Made by a program: the position numbers and the translations under genes. Below, one piece after another: positions 16,561-24,932 of a DNA stretch of 26,317 bases. Within the stretch, counting starts at the first letter, position 1, and the number at the start of each line of letters is the position of its first letter. The stretch is from CAYSBE01 sp046309355 (GTDB lineage: Bacteria; Bacteroidota; Bacteroidia; UKL13-3). The notes beneath the pieces are model-generated. The model saw nothing but the letters and a program-made list of their open reading frames with translations. It made no database searches and was not told the origin of the DNA. The stretch covers positions 1 through 26,317 of the forward strand of contig JBKCPL010000005.1 in the NCBI GenBank assembly GCA_046309355.1. Direction: 5' to 3'.

Positions 16561-17973
16561 TTATGATTTTTTAAGTTCTAAGCCGTTTTGCCTGCCGAGT
16601 TCAAGCATCAGGTTGTAAGCGGCATCAAATTCATTCGGTATGCGTGCTTCCAGAATAGCTTCACGGATTTCATTTTTAATGAGGCCGATAACCGGAGATG
16701 GTTTCAGGCCAAAGGCCTCCATTATATGTTGGCCGTCAATAGGAGGTTGCCAATTACGCAGGTGGTCACGTTCGGTTACTTCATCTACCAGCTCACGTAC
16801 TTTTTGCAGATTGGTGCGGTAGGTAAGCAGCTTGTCTTTGTTTTTTGTGGTGATATCAGCCCGGCAAAGGGTAAATAAATCATCCAGATCGTCACCGGCA
16901 TCAACAATTAACCTTCGAATAGCCGAATCGGTAATCCCTTCTTCTGCCAGTGCTTTGGGTCGGTGATGCATACTCACGATTTTCTCCACGTATTTCATTT
17001 TCTCATTCAGTGGAAGTTTCAGTTTGCGGAAAATAGACTTTACCATTCGTCCACCCTTGTCTTCATGTCCGTGAAAGGTCCATCCTTCGCCTTTTACAAA
17101 TCGCTTGGTTACCGGTTTGCCAATATCGTGCAGCAATGCTGCCCAGCGAAGCCAGAGGTTTTCACTTTCGGTACACAACTGGTCAAGTACCATCAGGGTG
17201 TGGTAGAAATTATCTTTATGTGCTTTGCCTTCCACCACCTGCACACCTTGCATGGCTGCCAGTTCGGGCAATATCAGGGCAAGCAAACCTGTATCAAATA
17301 GCAAGTTGAAACCTGTGGATGGTTTTCGGGTAAGCAAAATTTTATTCAATTCTTCGCTGATGCGTTCGCTTGAAATGATACCAATCCGTTCGCAATTGTG
17401 TTTGATGGATTCACTTGTTTCGGGCATTATTTCAAAACCCAATTGTGAAGCAAACCGAATGGCACGCATCATGCGCAAGGGGTCGTCACTGAAAGTAATA
17501 TCGGGATTAAGCGGTGTGCGAATGCGTTTGCTTTTCAGGTCATCAACTCCGTTAAACGGATCAATCAGCGAACCGTAATCAGGCCTGTTCAGGCTAATGG
17601 CCAATGCATTTATGGTAAAATCTCTACGCAGCTGGTCATCATGAATGGTTCCGGGCTCTACCGTGGGTTTACGTGAGTGCTGTACATACGATTCTTTGCG
17701 TGCGCCCACAAATTCTACCTGCCAGGTACCGCACTTAACCATGGCCGTACCAAAGTTTTTAAAAAATACAACTTCCGATGTATCGCTTCGTTTATCGGCA
17801 AATAATTGCGCTATCCGAATTCCGTCACTCTGCACCACAATATCTACATCTTTCGATTCACGGTTAAGTAAGGCATCGCGCACATAACCGCCTATCACGT
17901 ACCCTTCGGTTTGTTCGGCAAAAAGAATTTCGGCTATGTCGGTAAATATGGAATCGGTGATGTATTGCTTCAC
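16561..17973 (-). CDS. cca: CCA-adding tRNA nucleotidyltransferase with HD domain
   Basis: A 470-residue class II nucleotidyltransferase that adds or repairs the 3'-terminal CCA of tRNAs. Head motif GGYVRDALL is at 28-36, the metal-binding DVD pair at 42-44 (KDVDIV), RRDFTINAL at 116-124 (base-selecting region), and DPLRMMRAIRFASQLGF from 164, the neck signature of CCA/poly(A) polymerases. An HD phosphohydrolase domain follows: H258, LLHDIGKP with HD at 282-283, and HGHEDKG at 301-307. By family knowledge the HD part gives phosphodiesterase or phosphatase activity. Class II poly(A) polymerase is the alternative, but the HD-containing architecture favours CCA addition. It lies upstream of the M48 gene on the same strand. 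Confidence 0.93.
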   Translation of the reverse strand: MKQYITDSIFTDIAEILFAEQTEGYVIGGYVRDALLNRESKDVDIVVQSDGIRIAQLFADKRSDTSEVVFFKNFGTAMVKCGTWQVEFVGARKESYVQHSRKPTVEPGTIHDDQLRRDFTINALAISLNRPDYGSLIDPFNGVDDLKSKRIRTPLNPDITFSDDPLRMMRAIRFASQLGFEIMPETSESIKHNCERIGIISSERISEELNKILLTRKPSTGFNLLFDTGLLALILPELAAMQGVQVVEGKAHKDNFYHTLMVLDQLCTESENLWLRWAALLHDIGKPVTKRFVKGEGWTFHGHEDKGGRMVKSIFRKLKLPLNEKMKYVEKIVSMHHRPKALAEEGITDSAIRRLIVDAGDDLDDLFTLCRADITTKNKDKLLTYRTNLQKVRELVDEVTERDHLRNWQPPIDGQHIMEAFGLKPSPVIGLIKNEIREAILEARIPNEFDAAYNLMLELGRQNGLELKKS

Positions 17974-18057
17974 GTGGCTAAATTAGCGTATTGCATGCAA
18001 TTTTAAAGGATAGAGGTGTATTCACACATTCTGCAAGGCATGTTGCAGGCATCTTTA

Positions 18058-20004
18058 TTAGGGCCTTGCATTAAAATTAAACATCAATCCGGCCGAAAGC
18101 CACGGGTTGTTGTAGAACGTGTTGGACGCAAAACTTACAATATCGCGAAGTGCCAGCGTAAACTGATGTTTGTATTTGCCGAATTGCTTGGAAACGCTCA
18201 AATCAACAGTGCGGAAATTTTGGTTAACCGGATAAACAGAGGTGGGAAATACCGGTTCCATGGGCAACAACTGTGTCTGTCCGTTCGTATGGTGCAATTG
18301 AATAGGTGCGTTTGTTCCACGCTGGTAGTAAAACCTTGACCACACCATAAATTTAGCAGGCAGTTCATATACAATCACTGTACTGAATCGGTGAGTGGGT
18401 GCTGTCCAATCGCTGTTGTTGCGGTAGGCATTTTGTTGCTGCAATTGAATATCAACCGTAAGTTTTTTGATGATATCGTAATGCAGATTAAGCCTGTTGT
18501 TTATGTACGAATGTGTTGCGGTAAGTGCTGTCATGCGCAACCACGGGCCGGGTTGGCCAACTAATAACGGATAGGAGAAATAATACGGTTCATTCGTGGT
18601 AGTCACCCAGGTCGATTGCCATGTAAATTTCATATCGCGTCCAAGATTTACATTAAGAAATGCATCGGCTACAAAGTTTTTGCTGATGTATTCCTGCATG
18701 CTTGCATTAACAGGAAGGTACGGCATGTAATAGTATAGGGTGCGGTCTTCGAAGCTGTTTCGCTGAATGTAGGTGGCAGATAAATTCCAGTTATAAATAT
18801 CGAAATTGTTTTTGTACATGCCCAGCGTAAATTTGGGTAAGTAATTCCCCTGCGTCATAGATAGCGCTGCGTCTGTATAAGCAAAAGTTCGTTTGGCCAG
18901 CGGGTAAGTAATGCTTACATATGGCCTGAACAGATATTGGCCCGACCCATTCACATGGATGAATTGCTGTGCCAAGCCTACCTCTTTGCTAAAATTACTC
19001 CGCGTTGAGGCTATGGGAGTTTTATGCGTAAAAGAGGCTGTTGCGTTTACCTGATTGATGCTATTTACCAAATTTGCCCAGGGGTGGTAGGCAAAGCTGT
19101 TGCTCAACCGTAGTTTATATTCGGTTTTATCGGTAACTTTTTTGTAGGTATAGGCTTGTGTGTGCGTGTGCCTGGTTGTATTGTCGTCATAAGGTATTCC
19201 CGCAGCCAACCAATCAGATTTGTTACTTGTTGAATAAAGTGTGGTGAACAGGTGCATAGTTCCATGGTTGGCATAACTTACTTCAGCACGAGCTGAGTGT
19301 TGTGTATTTGTAGTGCCTGCCGGTGATGGAAATGGATATATAGAAATACCTCCCGCATACGCACCATCGCTGTGGTGTAGATTATACTGTGTTTGTATTT
19401 TCCATTTTCCGATTGCTGAACCAATTGATAATGCTGCATTTCGTCCGATGCGGTTGTCATCATTAGGAAGGTTTCCGCCTACCTGGTGTGTTTGATTGTA
19501 GCCCGCCATCACGTCCAAGCGCGACTGAACTTGTCGCGTGATGATATGAATAATGCCGCGTTCGTTGTATTCATTCAGGTATATGCCGGGTGTGTTCACT
19601 AGTTCAATTCGTTCAATGTCATAAACCGATATTCCTAATTCGTGTAAATTAACAGATAGCATGCGTGGATGCTCTATACGCTGACCGTTTATCATCAAAA
19701 TCCAGTTTTGATTTTCAAATGCAGTACTGCTTAGCTGCGTTACCTGATAGGTAAAATTGGCGTAATACCTGAAATACATGTTGTCGGCCAGCTGCAATAC
19801 CTCACCCAAAGTAGTGTACCCCGATTCCCTGATTTGGCGGCTGTTGATGACTTGAATTTGATTGCTTCGGGTGTGCGATGCCTTATCAAATTTTGGATTG
19901 AACGGAAAACGATTTCGGTATTCAAATACAAGGCTATCTACTTGCGCATGCGCATGCATTGTAAAATACGTTAGATACACAATGCATACTAAGTATTTGT
20001 ACAT
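18058..20004 (-). CDS. TonB-dependent outer-membrane receptor
   Basis: A 648-residue protein. ATG 20004 follows the stop of the DUF4197 gene by one base and gives a clean signal peptide (MYKYLVCIVYLTYFTMHAHA). A TTG 15 bp upstream would overlap that gene. The plug domain runs ~30-150: INSRQIRESGYTTLGEVLQ, WILMINGQRI, GISVYDIERIELVNTPG and NERGIIHIIT. The C-terminal ~500 residues form an aromatic-rich barrel with many alternating strands and end in ...SAGLMFNFNARP, with a near-terminal Phe typical of outer-membrane proteins. It lacks the N-terminal CarboxypepD_reg domain of SusC-type receptors and is short for that group, so it resembles siderophore/heme/vitamin receptors. The substrate is unknown. 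The one-base junction implies coupling with the DUF4197 lipoprotein gene upstream. Confidence 0.88.
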   Translation of the reverse strand: MYKYLVCIVYLTYFTMHAHAQVDSLVFEYRNRFPFNPKFDKASHTRSNQIQVINSRQIRESGYTTLGEVLQLADNMYFRYYANFTYQVTQLSSTAFENQNWILMINGQRIEHPRMLSVNLHELGISVYDIERIELVNTPGIYLNEYNERGIIHIITRQVQSRLDVMAGYNQTHQVGGNLPNDDNRIGRNAALSIGSAIGKWKIQTQYNLHHSDGAYAGGISIYPFPSPAGTTNTQHSARAEVSYANHGTMHLFTTLYSTSNKSDWLAAGIPYDDNTTRHTHTQAYTYKKVTDKTEYKLRLSNSFAYHPWANLVNSINQVNATASFTHKTPIASTRSNFSKEVGLAQQFIHVNGSGQYLFRPYVSITYPLAKRTFAYTDAALSMTQGNYLPKFTLGMYKNNFDIYNWNLSATYIQRNSFEDRTLYYYMPYLPVNASMQEYISKNFVADAFLNVNLGRDMKFTWQSTWVTTTNEPYYFSYPLLVGQPGPWLRMTALTATHSYINNRLNLHYDIIKKLTVDIQLQQQNAYRNNSDWTAPTHRFSTVIVYELPAKFMVWSRFYYQRGTNAPIQLHHTNGQTQLLPMEPVFPTSVYPVNQNFRTVDLSVSKQFGKYKHQFTLALRDIVSFASNTFYNNPWLSAGLMFNFNARP

Positions 20005-20005
20005 A

Positions 20006-20746
20006 TTACTTAGGGCCAAATACTTTTTTAAGCAAATCGGTTACCTGTGCCAACGGGTCGTTTCTAATTTCTTTTTCCTGTTCACTTACTTTTAAAAACA
20101 GGCCATTCAATCCCTTGGCCGTCACATGAGCGCTAAGGCTGTTGGTTTTTATTTCAGCCCATAATACACCGCCCAGTGAGGCTGTATTGTACGCATTTAT
20201 TAAGTTTTGGTAAGCAGATTCGGCAGAAATTCCTAGTGCAATAGGTTTAGACAAGGATTGGTTGATTTTGGGCTGGAATGTAGTAAACAGCGAGGTGTAT
20301 GTTTTCTGATGAAGGTAAGCCGTAGCTGCTGTGTCACTGCCATTGATGATGGATAAGCCATCGGCTATGGTCATGGACGTAATGGCATTGATGAAAATTG
20401 GCTTAGCCTCCGAAGCTGCGTCTTCGGCTGCCCGGTTGATGGTAAGTATGGCGTTTTCAATAAGTTGATTTCCACCCGGCACCTTACTGAGGTTGGTGTA
20501 AATAACCTGAGCTTCTTCAGGCAGAAGTATTTTCACTGCTTCATCTTTGTAGTAGCCATCCAGTTTATTCAGTATGCTTACACTGGTATCGGTGCTTATC
20601 GACAAGGCTTCTTTCAATGCGGCTATGGCATCTTCATTGCTTATCCCGGGTACTTTATTGATGATATTTTGTAAATCTTCTTTGCTGCAGCTGCTGTATG
20701 TCATGCAAAGCGTAGCAAAAGTTATACTCAGAAGTAGTCTTTTCAT
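20006..20746 (-). CDS. DUF4197-family lipoprotein
   Basis: A 246-residue protein. A signal with core LLLSITFATLCMTYS ends at lipobox SSC (residue 20), so it is probably anchored in the outer or inner membrane. The body matches my knowledge of DUF4197: SNEDAIAALKEALS near the start, AVKILLPEEAQVIY in the middle, MTIADGLSIINGSDTAATAY, then GLNGLF and NDPLAQVTDLLKKVFGP at the end. No enzymatic function is known to me for this family. Its stop is one base before the TonB-dependent receptor start, so the two proteins are probably made together. The 160-bp gap upstream likely holds its promoter, but I see no convincing TAnnTTTG element in it. Confidence 0.88.
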   Translation of the reverse strand: MKRLLLSITFATLCMTYSSCSKEDLQNIINKVPGISNEDAIAALKEALSISTDTSVSILNKLDGYYKDEAVKILLPEEAQVIYTNLSKVPGGNQLIENAILTINRAAEDAASEAKPIFINAITSMTIADGLSIINGSDTAATAYLHQKTYTSLFTTFQPKINQSLSKPIALGISAESAYQNLINAYNTASLGGVLWAEIKTNSLSAHVTAKGLNGLFLKVSEQEKEIRNDPLAQVTDLLKKVFGPK

Positions 20747-20906
20747 GTGGAGTTGTTTTAGGATATATGCCGTAATACGTGAAGTTTATTTAACGTCACA
20801 ATAATCGGAAAAATTATGCAAATCGTTTGGGCAGTTTTTCTCCTGTGTATTCGGTTCGAACTGAAGTTTAGTTGACTGTTTTAAACAAGCAGTTCGTCTA
20901 CTCTAA

Positions 20907-22142
20907 TCAGGATAAATCAACAGCTACTTCATTTCGTATCAGGTCATCAAAATTTTCCTGCTTGCGTATGAGGTGAGCTTTTTTATTGTAAATTAATACC
21001 TCAGCCGGACGAAAACGGGCGTTGTAATTGCTGCTCATGGTCATGCCGTAAGCACCGGCATTTTTAAAGCACAGAATATCGCCTTCGTGTACCTCTGTCA
21101 GTTTACGGTCCCACCCGAAAGTGTCGGTTTCGCATATATAACCGACCACCGTATATATCCGTTGTTTGCCCAGCGGATTAGATATGTTGATGATTTCATG
21201 GTAGGCGTCATACAGCATAGGACGTATAAGGTGATTCAGTCCTGAATTTACTCCTACAAAAACAGTAGCGGTAGTTTGCTTAATCACATTGGCTTTTACC
21301 AGAAAATAGCCGGCTTCGCTCACTAAAAATTTGCCCGGTTCAAACCACAATTCCAGTTTACGTCCATAGTCTGCACAAAATTCATTGAACCGTTGAGCAA
21401 TGGCCGCAGCCAATTCTTCAATATCGGTTGTCACATCGCCTTCTTTATACGCTACTTTAAACCCACTGCCGAAATCAATAAATTCCAGTTCAGGAAAATC
21501 TTTGGCTGCTTCAAACAGTATTTCAGCTCCCTGCAGAAAAACACCTGCATCCAATATATCGCTTCCGGTGTGCATATGCAACCCATTTACATGTATGTTG
21601 TATGTTTTTACAACACGCAGTACATGCCTAAGCTGGTAAATGCTGATGCCAAATTTAGAGTCTATATGTCCTGTCGATATTTTAGTGTTTCCACCGGCCA
21701 AAATATGCGGATTGAGCCTTATGCAGCAGGGCACCGAATGGCCATACGCTGCTCCAAAATGCTCCAGGATAGCAATGTTGTCGATATTGATGTGAACGCC
21801 CATTTTAACGGCTGTTTCTATCTCGTTAAAGTCTACGCAGTTGGGTGTAAAAATAATCTCGTTCGGCTTAAAACCTGCGTGTAACCCCAGTTCAACTTCG
21901 TTGATAGAAACGGTGTCCAACCCTGATCCGGCTTTGCGAAGCAGCTTCAGAATGGCCGTGTTGTTCAGCGCTTTGCAGGCATACTTAATATTTACATCGA
22001 GCGGCTGAAACGCTTTTTTCAGGCGGTTAAATTGAGCTGTTATTTTATCGGCATCATATACATACACAGGCGTACCAAATTCGCTTGCAATTTTTTGCAG
22101 GCTTACACCTCCGGCACAATATTCATCATTCTGTAACTCCAT
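20907..22142 (-). CDS. lysA: Diaminopimelate decarboxylase
   Basis: A 411-residue fold-III PLP enzyme converting meso-diaminopimelate to L-lysine and CO2, the last step of lysine synthesis. The PLP lysine is Lys57 in YACKAL. Substrate and cofactor signatures: GSGLDTVS (72-79), HMHTGSDI (189-196), FGSGFKV (224-230), EPGKFLVSEAG (268-278), the catalytic CETDTFG (337-343) and NAGAYG (361-366). The FGSGFKV form in place of the common GGGLG phosphate-binding motif, and the KFGISI stretch, match my memory of Bacteroidota LysA. The start at MELQNDEYCAGG gives the normal N-terminus (FGTPVYVYD at 22-30). The gap of 62 bp from the BatA-like gene upstream allows either co-transcription or a separate promoter. 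Confidence 0.96.
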   Translation of the reverse strand: MELQNDEYCAGGVSLQKIASEFGTPVYVYDADKITAQFNRLKKAFQPLDVNIKYACKALNNTAILKLLRKAGSGLDTVSINEVELGLHAGFKPNEIIFTPNCVDFNEIETAVKMGVHINIDNIAILEHFGAAYGHSVPCCIRLNPHILAGGNTKISTGHIDSKFGISIYQLRHVLRVVKTYNIHVNGLHMHTGSDILDAGVFLQGAEILFEAAKDFPELEFIDFGSGFKVAYKEGDVTTDIEELAAAIAQRFNEFCADYGRKLELWFEPGKFLVSEAGYFLVKANVIKQTTATVFVGVNSGLNHLIRPMLYDAYHEIINISNPLGKQRIYTVVGYICETDTFGWDRKLTEVHEGDILCFKNAGAYGMTMSSNYNARFRPAEVLIYNKKAHLIRKQENFDDLIRNEVAVDLS

Positions 22143-22204
22143 AAGTTTTAATTATCGGGCCACGAGTATAGTAAAAAAATACCCGAACGTGAAGAGCTGA
22201 GTAA

Positions 22205-24247
22205 TCAATTCTTCATGTAGCGTATGATGCTCATTTCAGCCAGCAATGCCAGCAGGCTGATAAGCAAGAACCAGCGCCACAACGGCTTACCATTGTATGC
22301 GTGCTGTATGCCTGCAAACAGTGCAGCAGACTCTTCAGTATGGATGGTGGAGTGGCGGAAAGCAGAACTGAATTCCTGCAAATCTCCGGGCTCATAAAAA
22401 GTCATGGATGATTCGGTGCGGTTTTCATTCACTGCCACATCGCCATAATTCGCTGTTTGCGATTTGCCTGAAACACGGTAAAATCCGGGAGACATATCGG
22501 GAGGTATTGCTGCAGTAAAGGCTCCGTTGGTGTAAACAGCCGAAGTGGTTAATGACCGTTCCTTGCCTGTCAGTTGTATGGTTTTTTCAGAGCCCTGTTC
22601 GGATTTTAATGGCAAGGTTACGCGAGTGCTTGCGCCACAGGTATAATACATCGGTATATTTCCGGTGCGCAGCGTAACCATATTCAGCATTAGAGGTACA
22701 AACAACGCATGTTTATGTAGGTTGGTAAAAGCGTCCGATAAAGCAACGCTGAGTATGAGCAATGAACCCTTACCCACAGAAGTTTGCCATAAAAGCGCAT
22801 CGCCCGAGTTTAAACCCAGAATACTTTTTCCGCGGACATTGCTTTGCAAATTCATCGCAAAGTACTGACTGCAACCAGGCCAGTCGGTGTTTTTTGGGAT
22901 TTTAGTAAATGCCTGCTTGAGCAACGCATGTCCGGTTTCTACAAAGTTTACCTGAACCGCCTGATTGCGCAAACCGGAGTAGGTCGGTGCATTCAATTCA
23001 CCGAACCAGCTGTTATTGGAAAGGGCCTGTTTAGGTTCACCTGCCGGTATATGCAGCACGGTGCCTCCATCACTCATGTAACGGGCAAGTTCTGTTTGTG
23101 TTCCTGACGGTAGTGCATGGCATTCGTTAAGCACAATTAACGCATAGCGAGGTAGTGAAGCGAAGTCAATTTGATTTTGAGAACACTGGGTAAATTTTAT
23201 GGAAGGTTCAGATTGAAACAAGGCTTCGATGTATGTATTGGTTGTATTCCCATTGATGCAGAGTACATCAAAATCCGATTTAGGGTGTATGACCATGTAC
23301 AATTCATCATCAAACGAAATGGGGTGATCGCGTATACTGAATGTAAGTCGGTAGGGTTTGTTTTCATCTGGGGTGAATGGGAATACGAGTGTTTCTTTCT
23401 GATTGGCTTCGAGCGAAACGCTTTGTATTCCTTTTTGAAGTCCATCTGCTAAAAGCTGTATACTCACATCGGCTGAACTATTTTGATGATTGGTAAGCCG
23501 AACACGAATACCTACCGGAGAATTTACTTTTACAACTAGCGACTCCAGCCAGGCGGAATCAATACTGATGTTGCTGAAACCTTGTGCACGAACGTGAACG
23601 AAGTGAAAGTAAGTAAGTGAGTCGTGGGGTATGTTTGCTAAACTGTTCCATTGCGTTTGCTGAAAATCGCTGAGGTAATAAAATTCAGGATTCGAAAACT
23701 GGAAACGCTCTGCCGCAGCGCGTTGTTTCTCAAGTGTTTTTTCGAAATTCTGATTGCCGCTTTCGGGCTGTATGCCTGCAACATAGTCTTTTGCTTCAGT
23801 TGCCGACAATGCCTGCCAGGAACCATGACTTTCGGTATTTGTAACGATATGATATAACGTGTTTTTAGGATAGGCGTCAATAACGGCACGTGCTTTTTGT
23901 TTGGCTTCTTCCAGCAATGTTCCCTCGGTTCCTTCCAGTTGCATACTGGGTGAGTTATCAATATACAGGCTGATAAATTTCTGCTCGGATTTGTTCAGTG
24001 CGGATGGTGCAGGCAGGTAGGGTTGGGCAAAGGCCAGTACAAGCGCTGATATGCCTAATAGGCGGCATGCCAGTATGAGCCATTCTTTTATTTTCCGGTT
24101 GCTTCGTGTTTGCTCATCTACAGATTTTAGAAAACGGATATCGCTGAATACAATTTTCTTGAATCGCCTTAGCTGAAACATATGAATAGCCACAGGAACG
24201 CTTAAGGCGAAGAGCGCAAATAGAAAAGTAGGATAGGTGAACAGCAT
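22205..24247 (-). CDS. BatA-domain/VWA membrane protein
   Basis: A 680-residue protein if started at ATG 24247, the second Met. An ATG at 24265 would add six residues. I prefer 24247 because family members begin directly M-x-F-x-Y-P-x-F-L. The BatA N-terminal domain (~1-90) has two transmembrane helices around the signature IHMFQLRRFKKIVFSDIRFL. A VWA-like domain follows, with a MIDAS-type DNSPSM motif (DxSxS) and later ALIVLNECHALPSGTQTELA. A C-terminal membrane helix (WFLLISLLALLAEMSIIRYM) ends the protein. Most of it is probably periplasmic. Bacteroides Bat proteins are linked to aerotolerance, but this is the long BatA-only type of no settled role. It sits between lysA and a Cys-rich secreted protein gene on the same strand. 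Confidence 0.87.
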   Translation of the reverse strand: MLFTYPTFLFALFALSVPVAIHMFQLRRFKKIVFSDIRFLKSVDEQTRSNRKIKEWLILACRLLGISALVLAFAQPYLPAPSALNKSEQKFISLYIDNSPSMQLEGTEGTLLEEAKQKARAVIDAYPKNTLYHIVTNTESHGSWQALSATEAKDYVAGIQPESGNQNFEKTLEKQRAAAERFQFSNPEFYYLSDFQQTQWNSLANIPHDSLTYFHFVHVRAQGFSNISIDSAWLESLVVKVNSPVGIRVRLTNHQNSSADVSIQLLADGLQKGIQSVSLEANQKETLVFPFTPDENKPYRLTFSIRDHPISFDDELYMVIHPKSDFDVLCINGNTTNTYIEALFQSEPSIKFTQCSQNQIDFASLPRYALIVLNECHALPSGTQTELARYMSDGGTVLHIPAGEPKQALSNNSWFGELNAPTYSGLRNQAVQVNFVETGHALLKQAFTKIPKNTDWPGCSQYFAMNLQSNVRGKSILGLNSGDALLWQTSVGKGSLLILSVALSDAFTNLHKHALFVPLMLNMVTLRTGNIPMYYTCGASTRVTLPLKSEQGSEKTIQLTGKERSLTTSAVYTNGAFTAAIPPDMSPGFYRVSGKSQTANYGDVAVNENRTESSMTFYEPGDLQEFSSAFRHSTIHTEESAALFAGIQHAYNGKPLWRWFLLISLLALLAEMSIIRYMKN

Positions 24248-24289
24248 GGCTTGCAAAATAAGCATTGCTTACAAATTCACTTGCTTAAT

Positions 24290-24829
24290 TCAGTGTCTGA
24301 CGCGAATAAACTGTGAAAGATGGGAAAAGAATGTGCTTATGTCGGTGTGTTTATAGGTGCATTGATTGCTTACCGTTTGCATTTCGGGGCAATGGCAGCC
24401 AATAATTTTTCCGCTTTCAAGAAACAGCTCACAGTCTTCGCAGGCCGCTGCCGAGCAAGTATAATGCGGTACATGATCAACCGCATAGAAGGTGCGGTTA
24501 GCTATATCGTATTCTATCTCAACTGCAATTATTTTTTTGTGGTACATCTTTATGCCTTGCCCGACAAGGTAGTGATTGCCCGACTGACTGATAATGCTTA
24601 CATTGTAAATAACCGTTCCGTCAGCAAGTGTTCTGCGTAGGGCTTTGGCCAGTTTTGCGGTATCGGCAGTCAGTTGAATATACTCATCCGTTTTGAAGCC
24701 AAGCGCAATACGTGCAGTTTTGGCCTGCTGGGCATGCGCGGAATGTACGTATGTAAAAACGAGCATGACCAAAAGCACTGCCTGTTTACCAAACAATGTG
24801 AAACTGCTTTTCTGTTTCTGTACTGTCAT
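24290..24829 (-). CDS. Secreted Cys-rich hypothetical protein
   Basis: A 179-residue protein of no family I recognise. A signal peptide (TLFGKQAVLLVMLVFTYVHS) ends at AHA-Q near residue 34. The mature part is strand-rich, with TDEYIQLTADTAKLAKALRR near 47-67. A cluster of six cysteines in ~130-162 (YTCSAAACEDCELF, GCHCPE, NQC) could bind metal or form disulfides. The gene overlaps the preceding small lipoprotein gene by 44 bp in a different frame. The 42-bp gap before the BatA-like gene suggests one operon. A DNA or chaperone role cannot be inferred. Confidence 0.68.
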   Translation of the reverse strand: MTVQKQKSSFTLFGKQAVLLVMLVFTYVHSAHAQQAKTARIALGFKTDEYIQLTADTAKLAKALRRTLADGTVIYNVSIISQSGNHYLVGQGIKMYHKKIIAVEIEYDIANRTFYAVDHVPHYTCSAAACEDCELFLESGKIIGCHCPEMQTVSNQCTYKHTDISTFFSHLSQFIRVRH

Positions 24830-24932
24830 TTCCGGATTTTACTTTTTGCCTGAACCAATAGCGTTGATTGCAGCCGCTACAGGCCAGCCATGCAAATATA
24901 GTCAATACGATGAAAATGCGGTAGGGCTTCAT
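24786..24932 (-). CDS. Small putative lipoprotein, 48 residues
   Basis: A short ORF beginning MKPYRIFIVLTIFAWLACSG, then CNQRYWFRQKVKSGN and ending QFHIVW. A basic start and hydrophobic core lead to a Cys at residue 18 or 21 (CSGC), which resembles a lipobox. The ATG shares four bases with the stop of the nuclease gene upstream (ATGA), the usual sign of translational coupling. Its 3' end overlaps the start of the 24829 gene by 44 bp in another frame. By nature such ORFs are weak calls. The overlap and signal together make it likely real. No function is recognised. Confidence 0.6.
   Translation of the reverse strand: MKPYRIFIVLTIFAWLACSGCNQRYWFRQKVKSGNDSTETEKQFHIVW

Noticed and set aside
18031..18048. 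Inverted repeat CTGCAA/TTGCAG after the TonB receptor gene
   Set aside because: Only 6 bp of stem and no T-tract on the - strand side, so I do not call a terminator.
21393..21884. A 163-codon open frame on the + strand
   Set aside because: It is antisense to well-supported lysA and has no recognisable motif.
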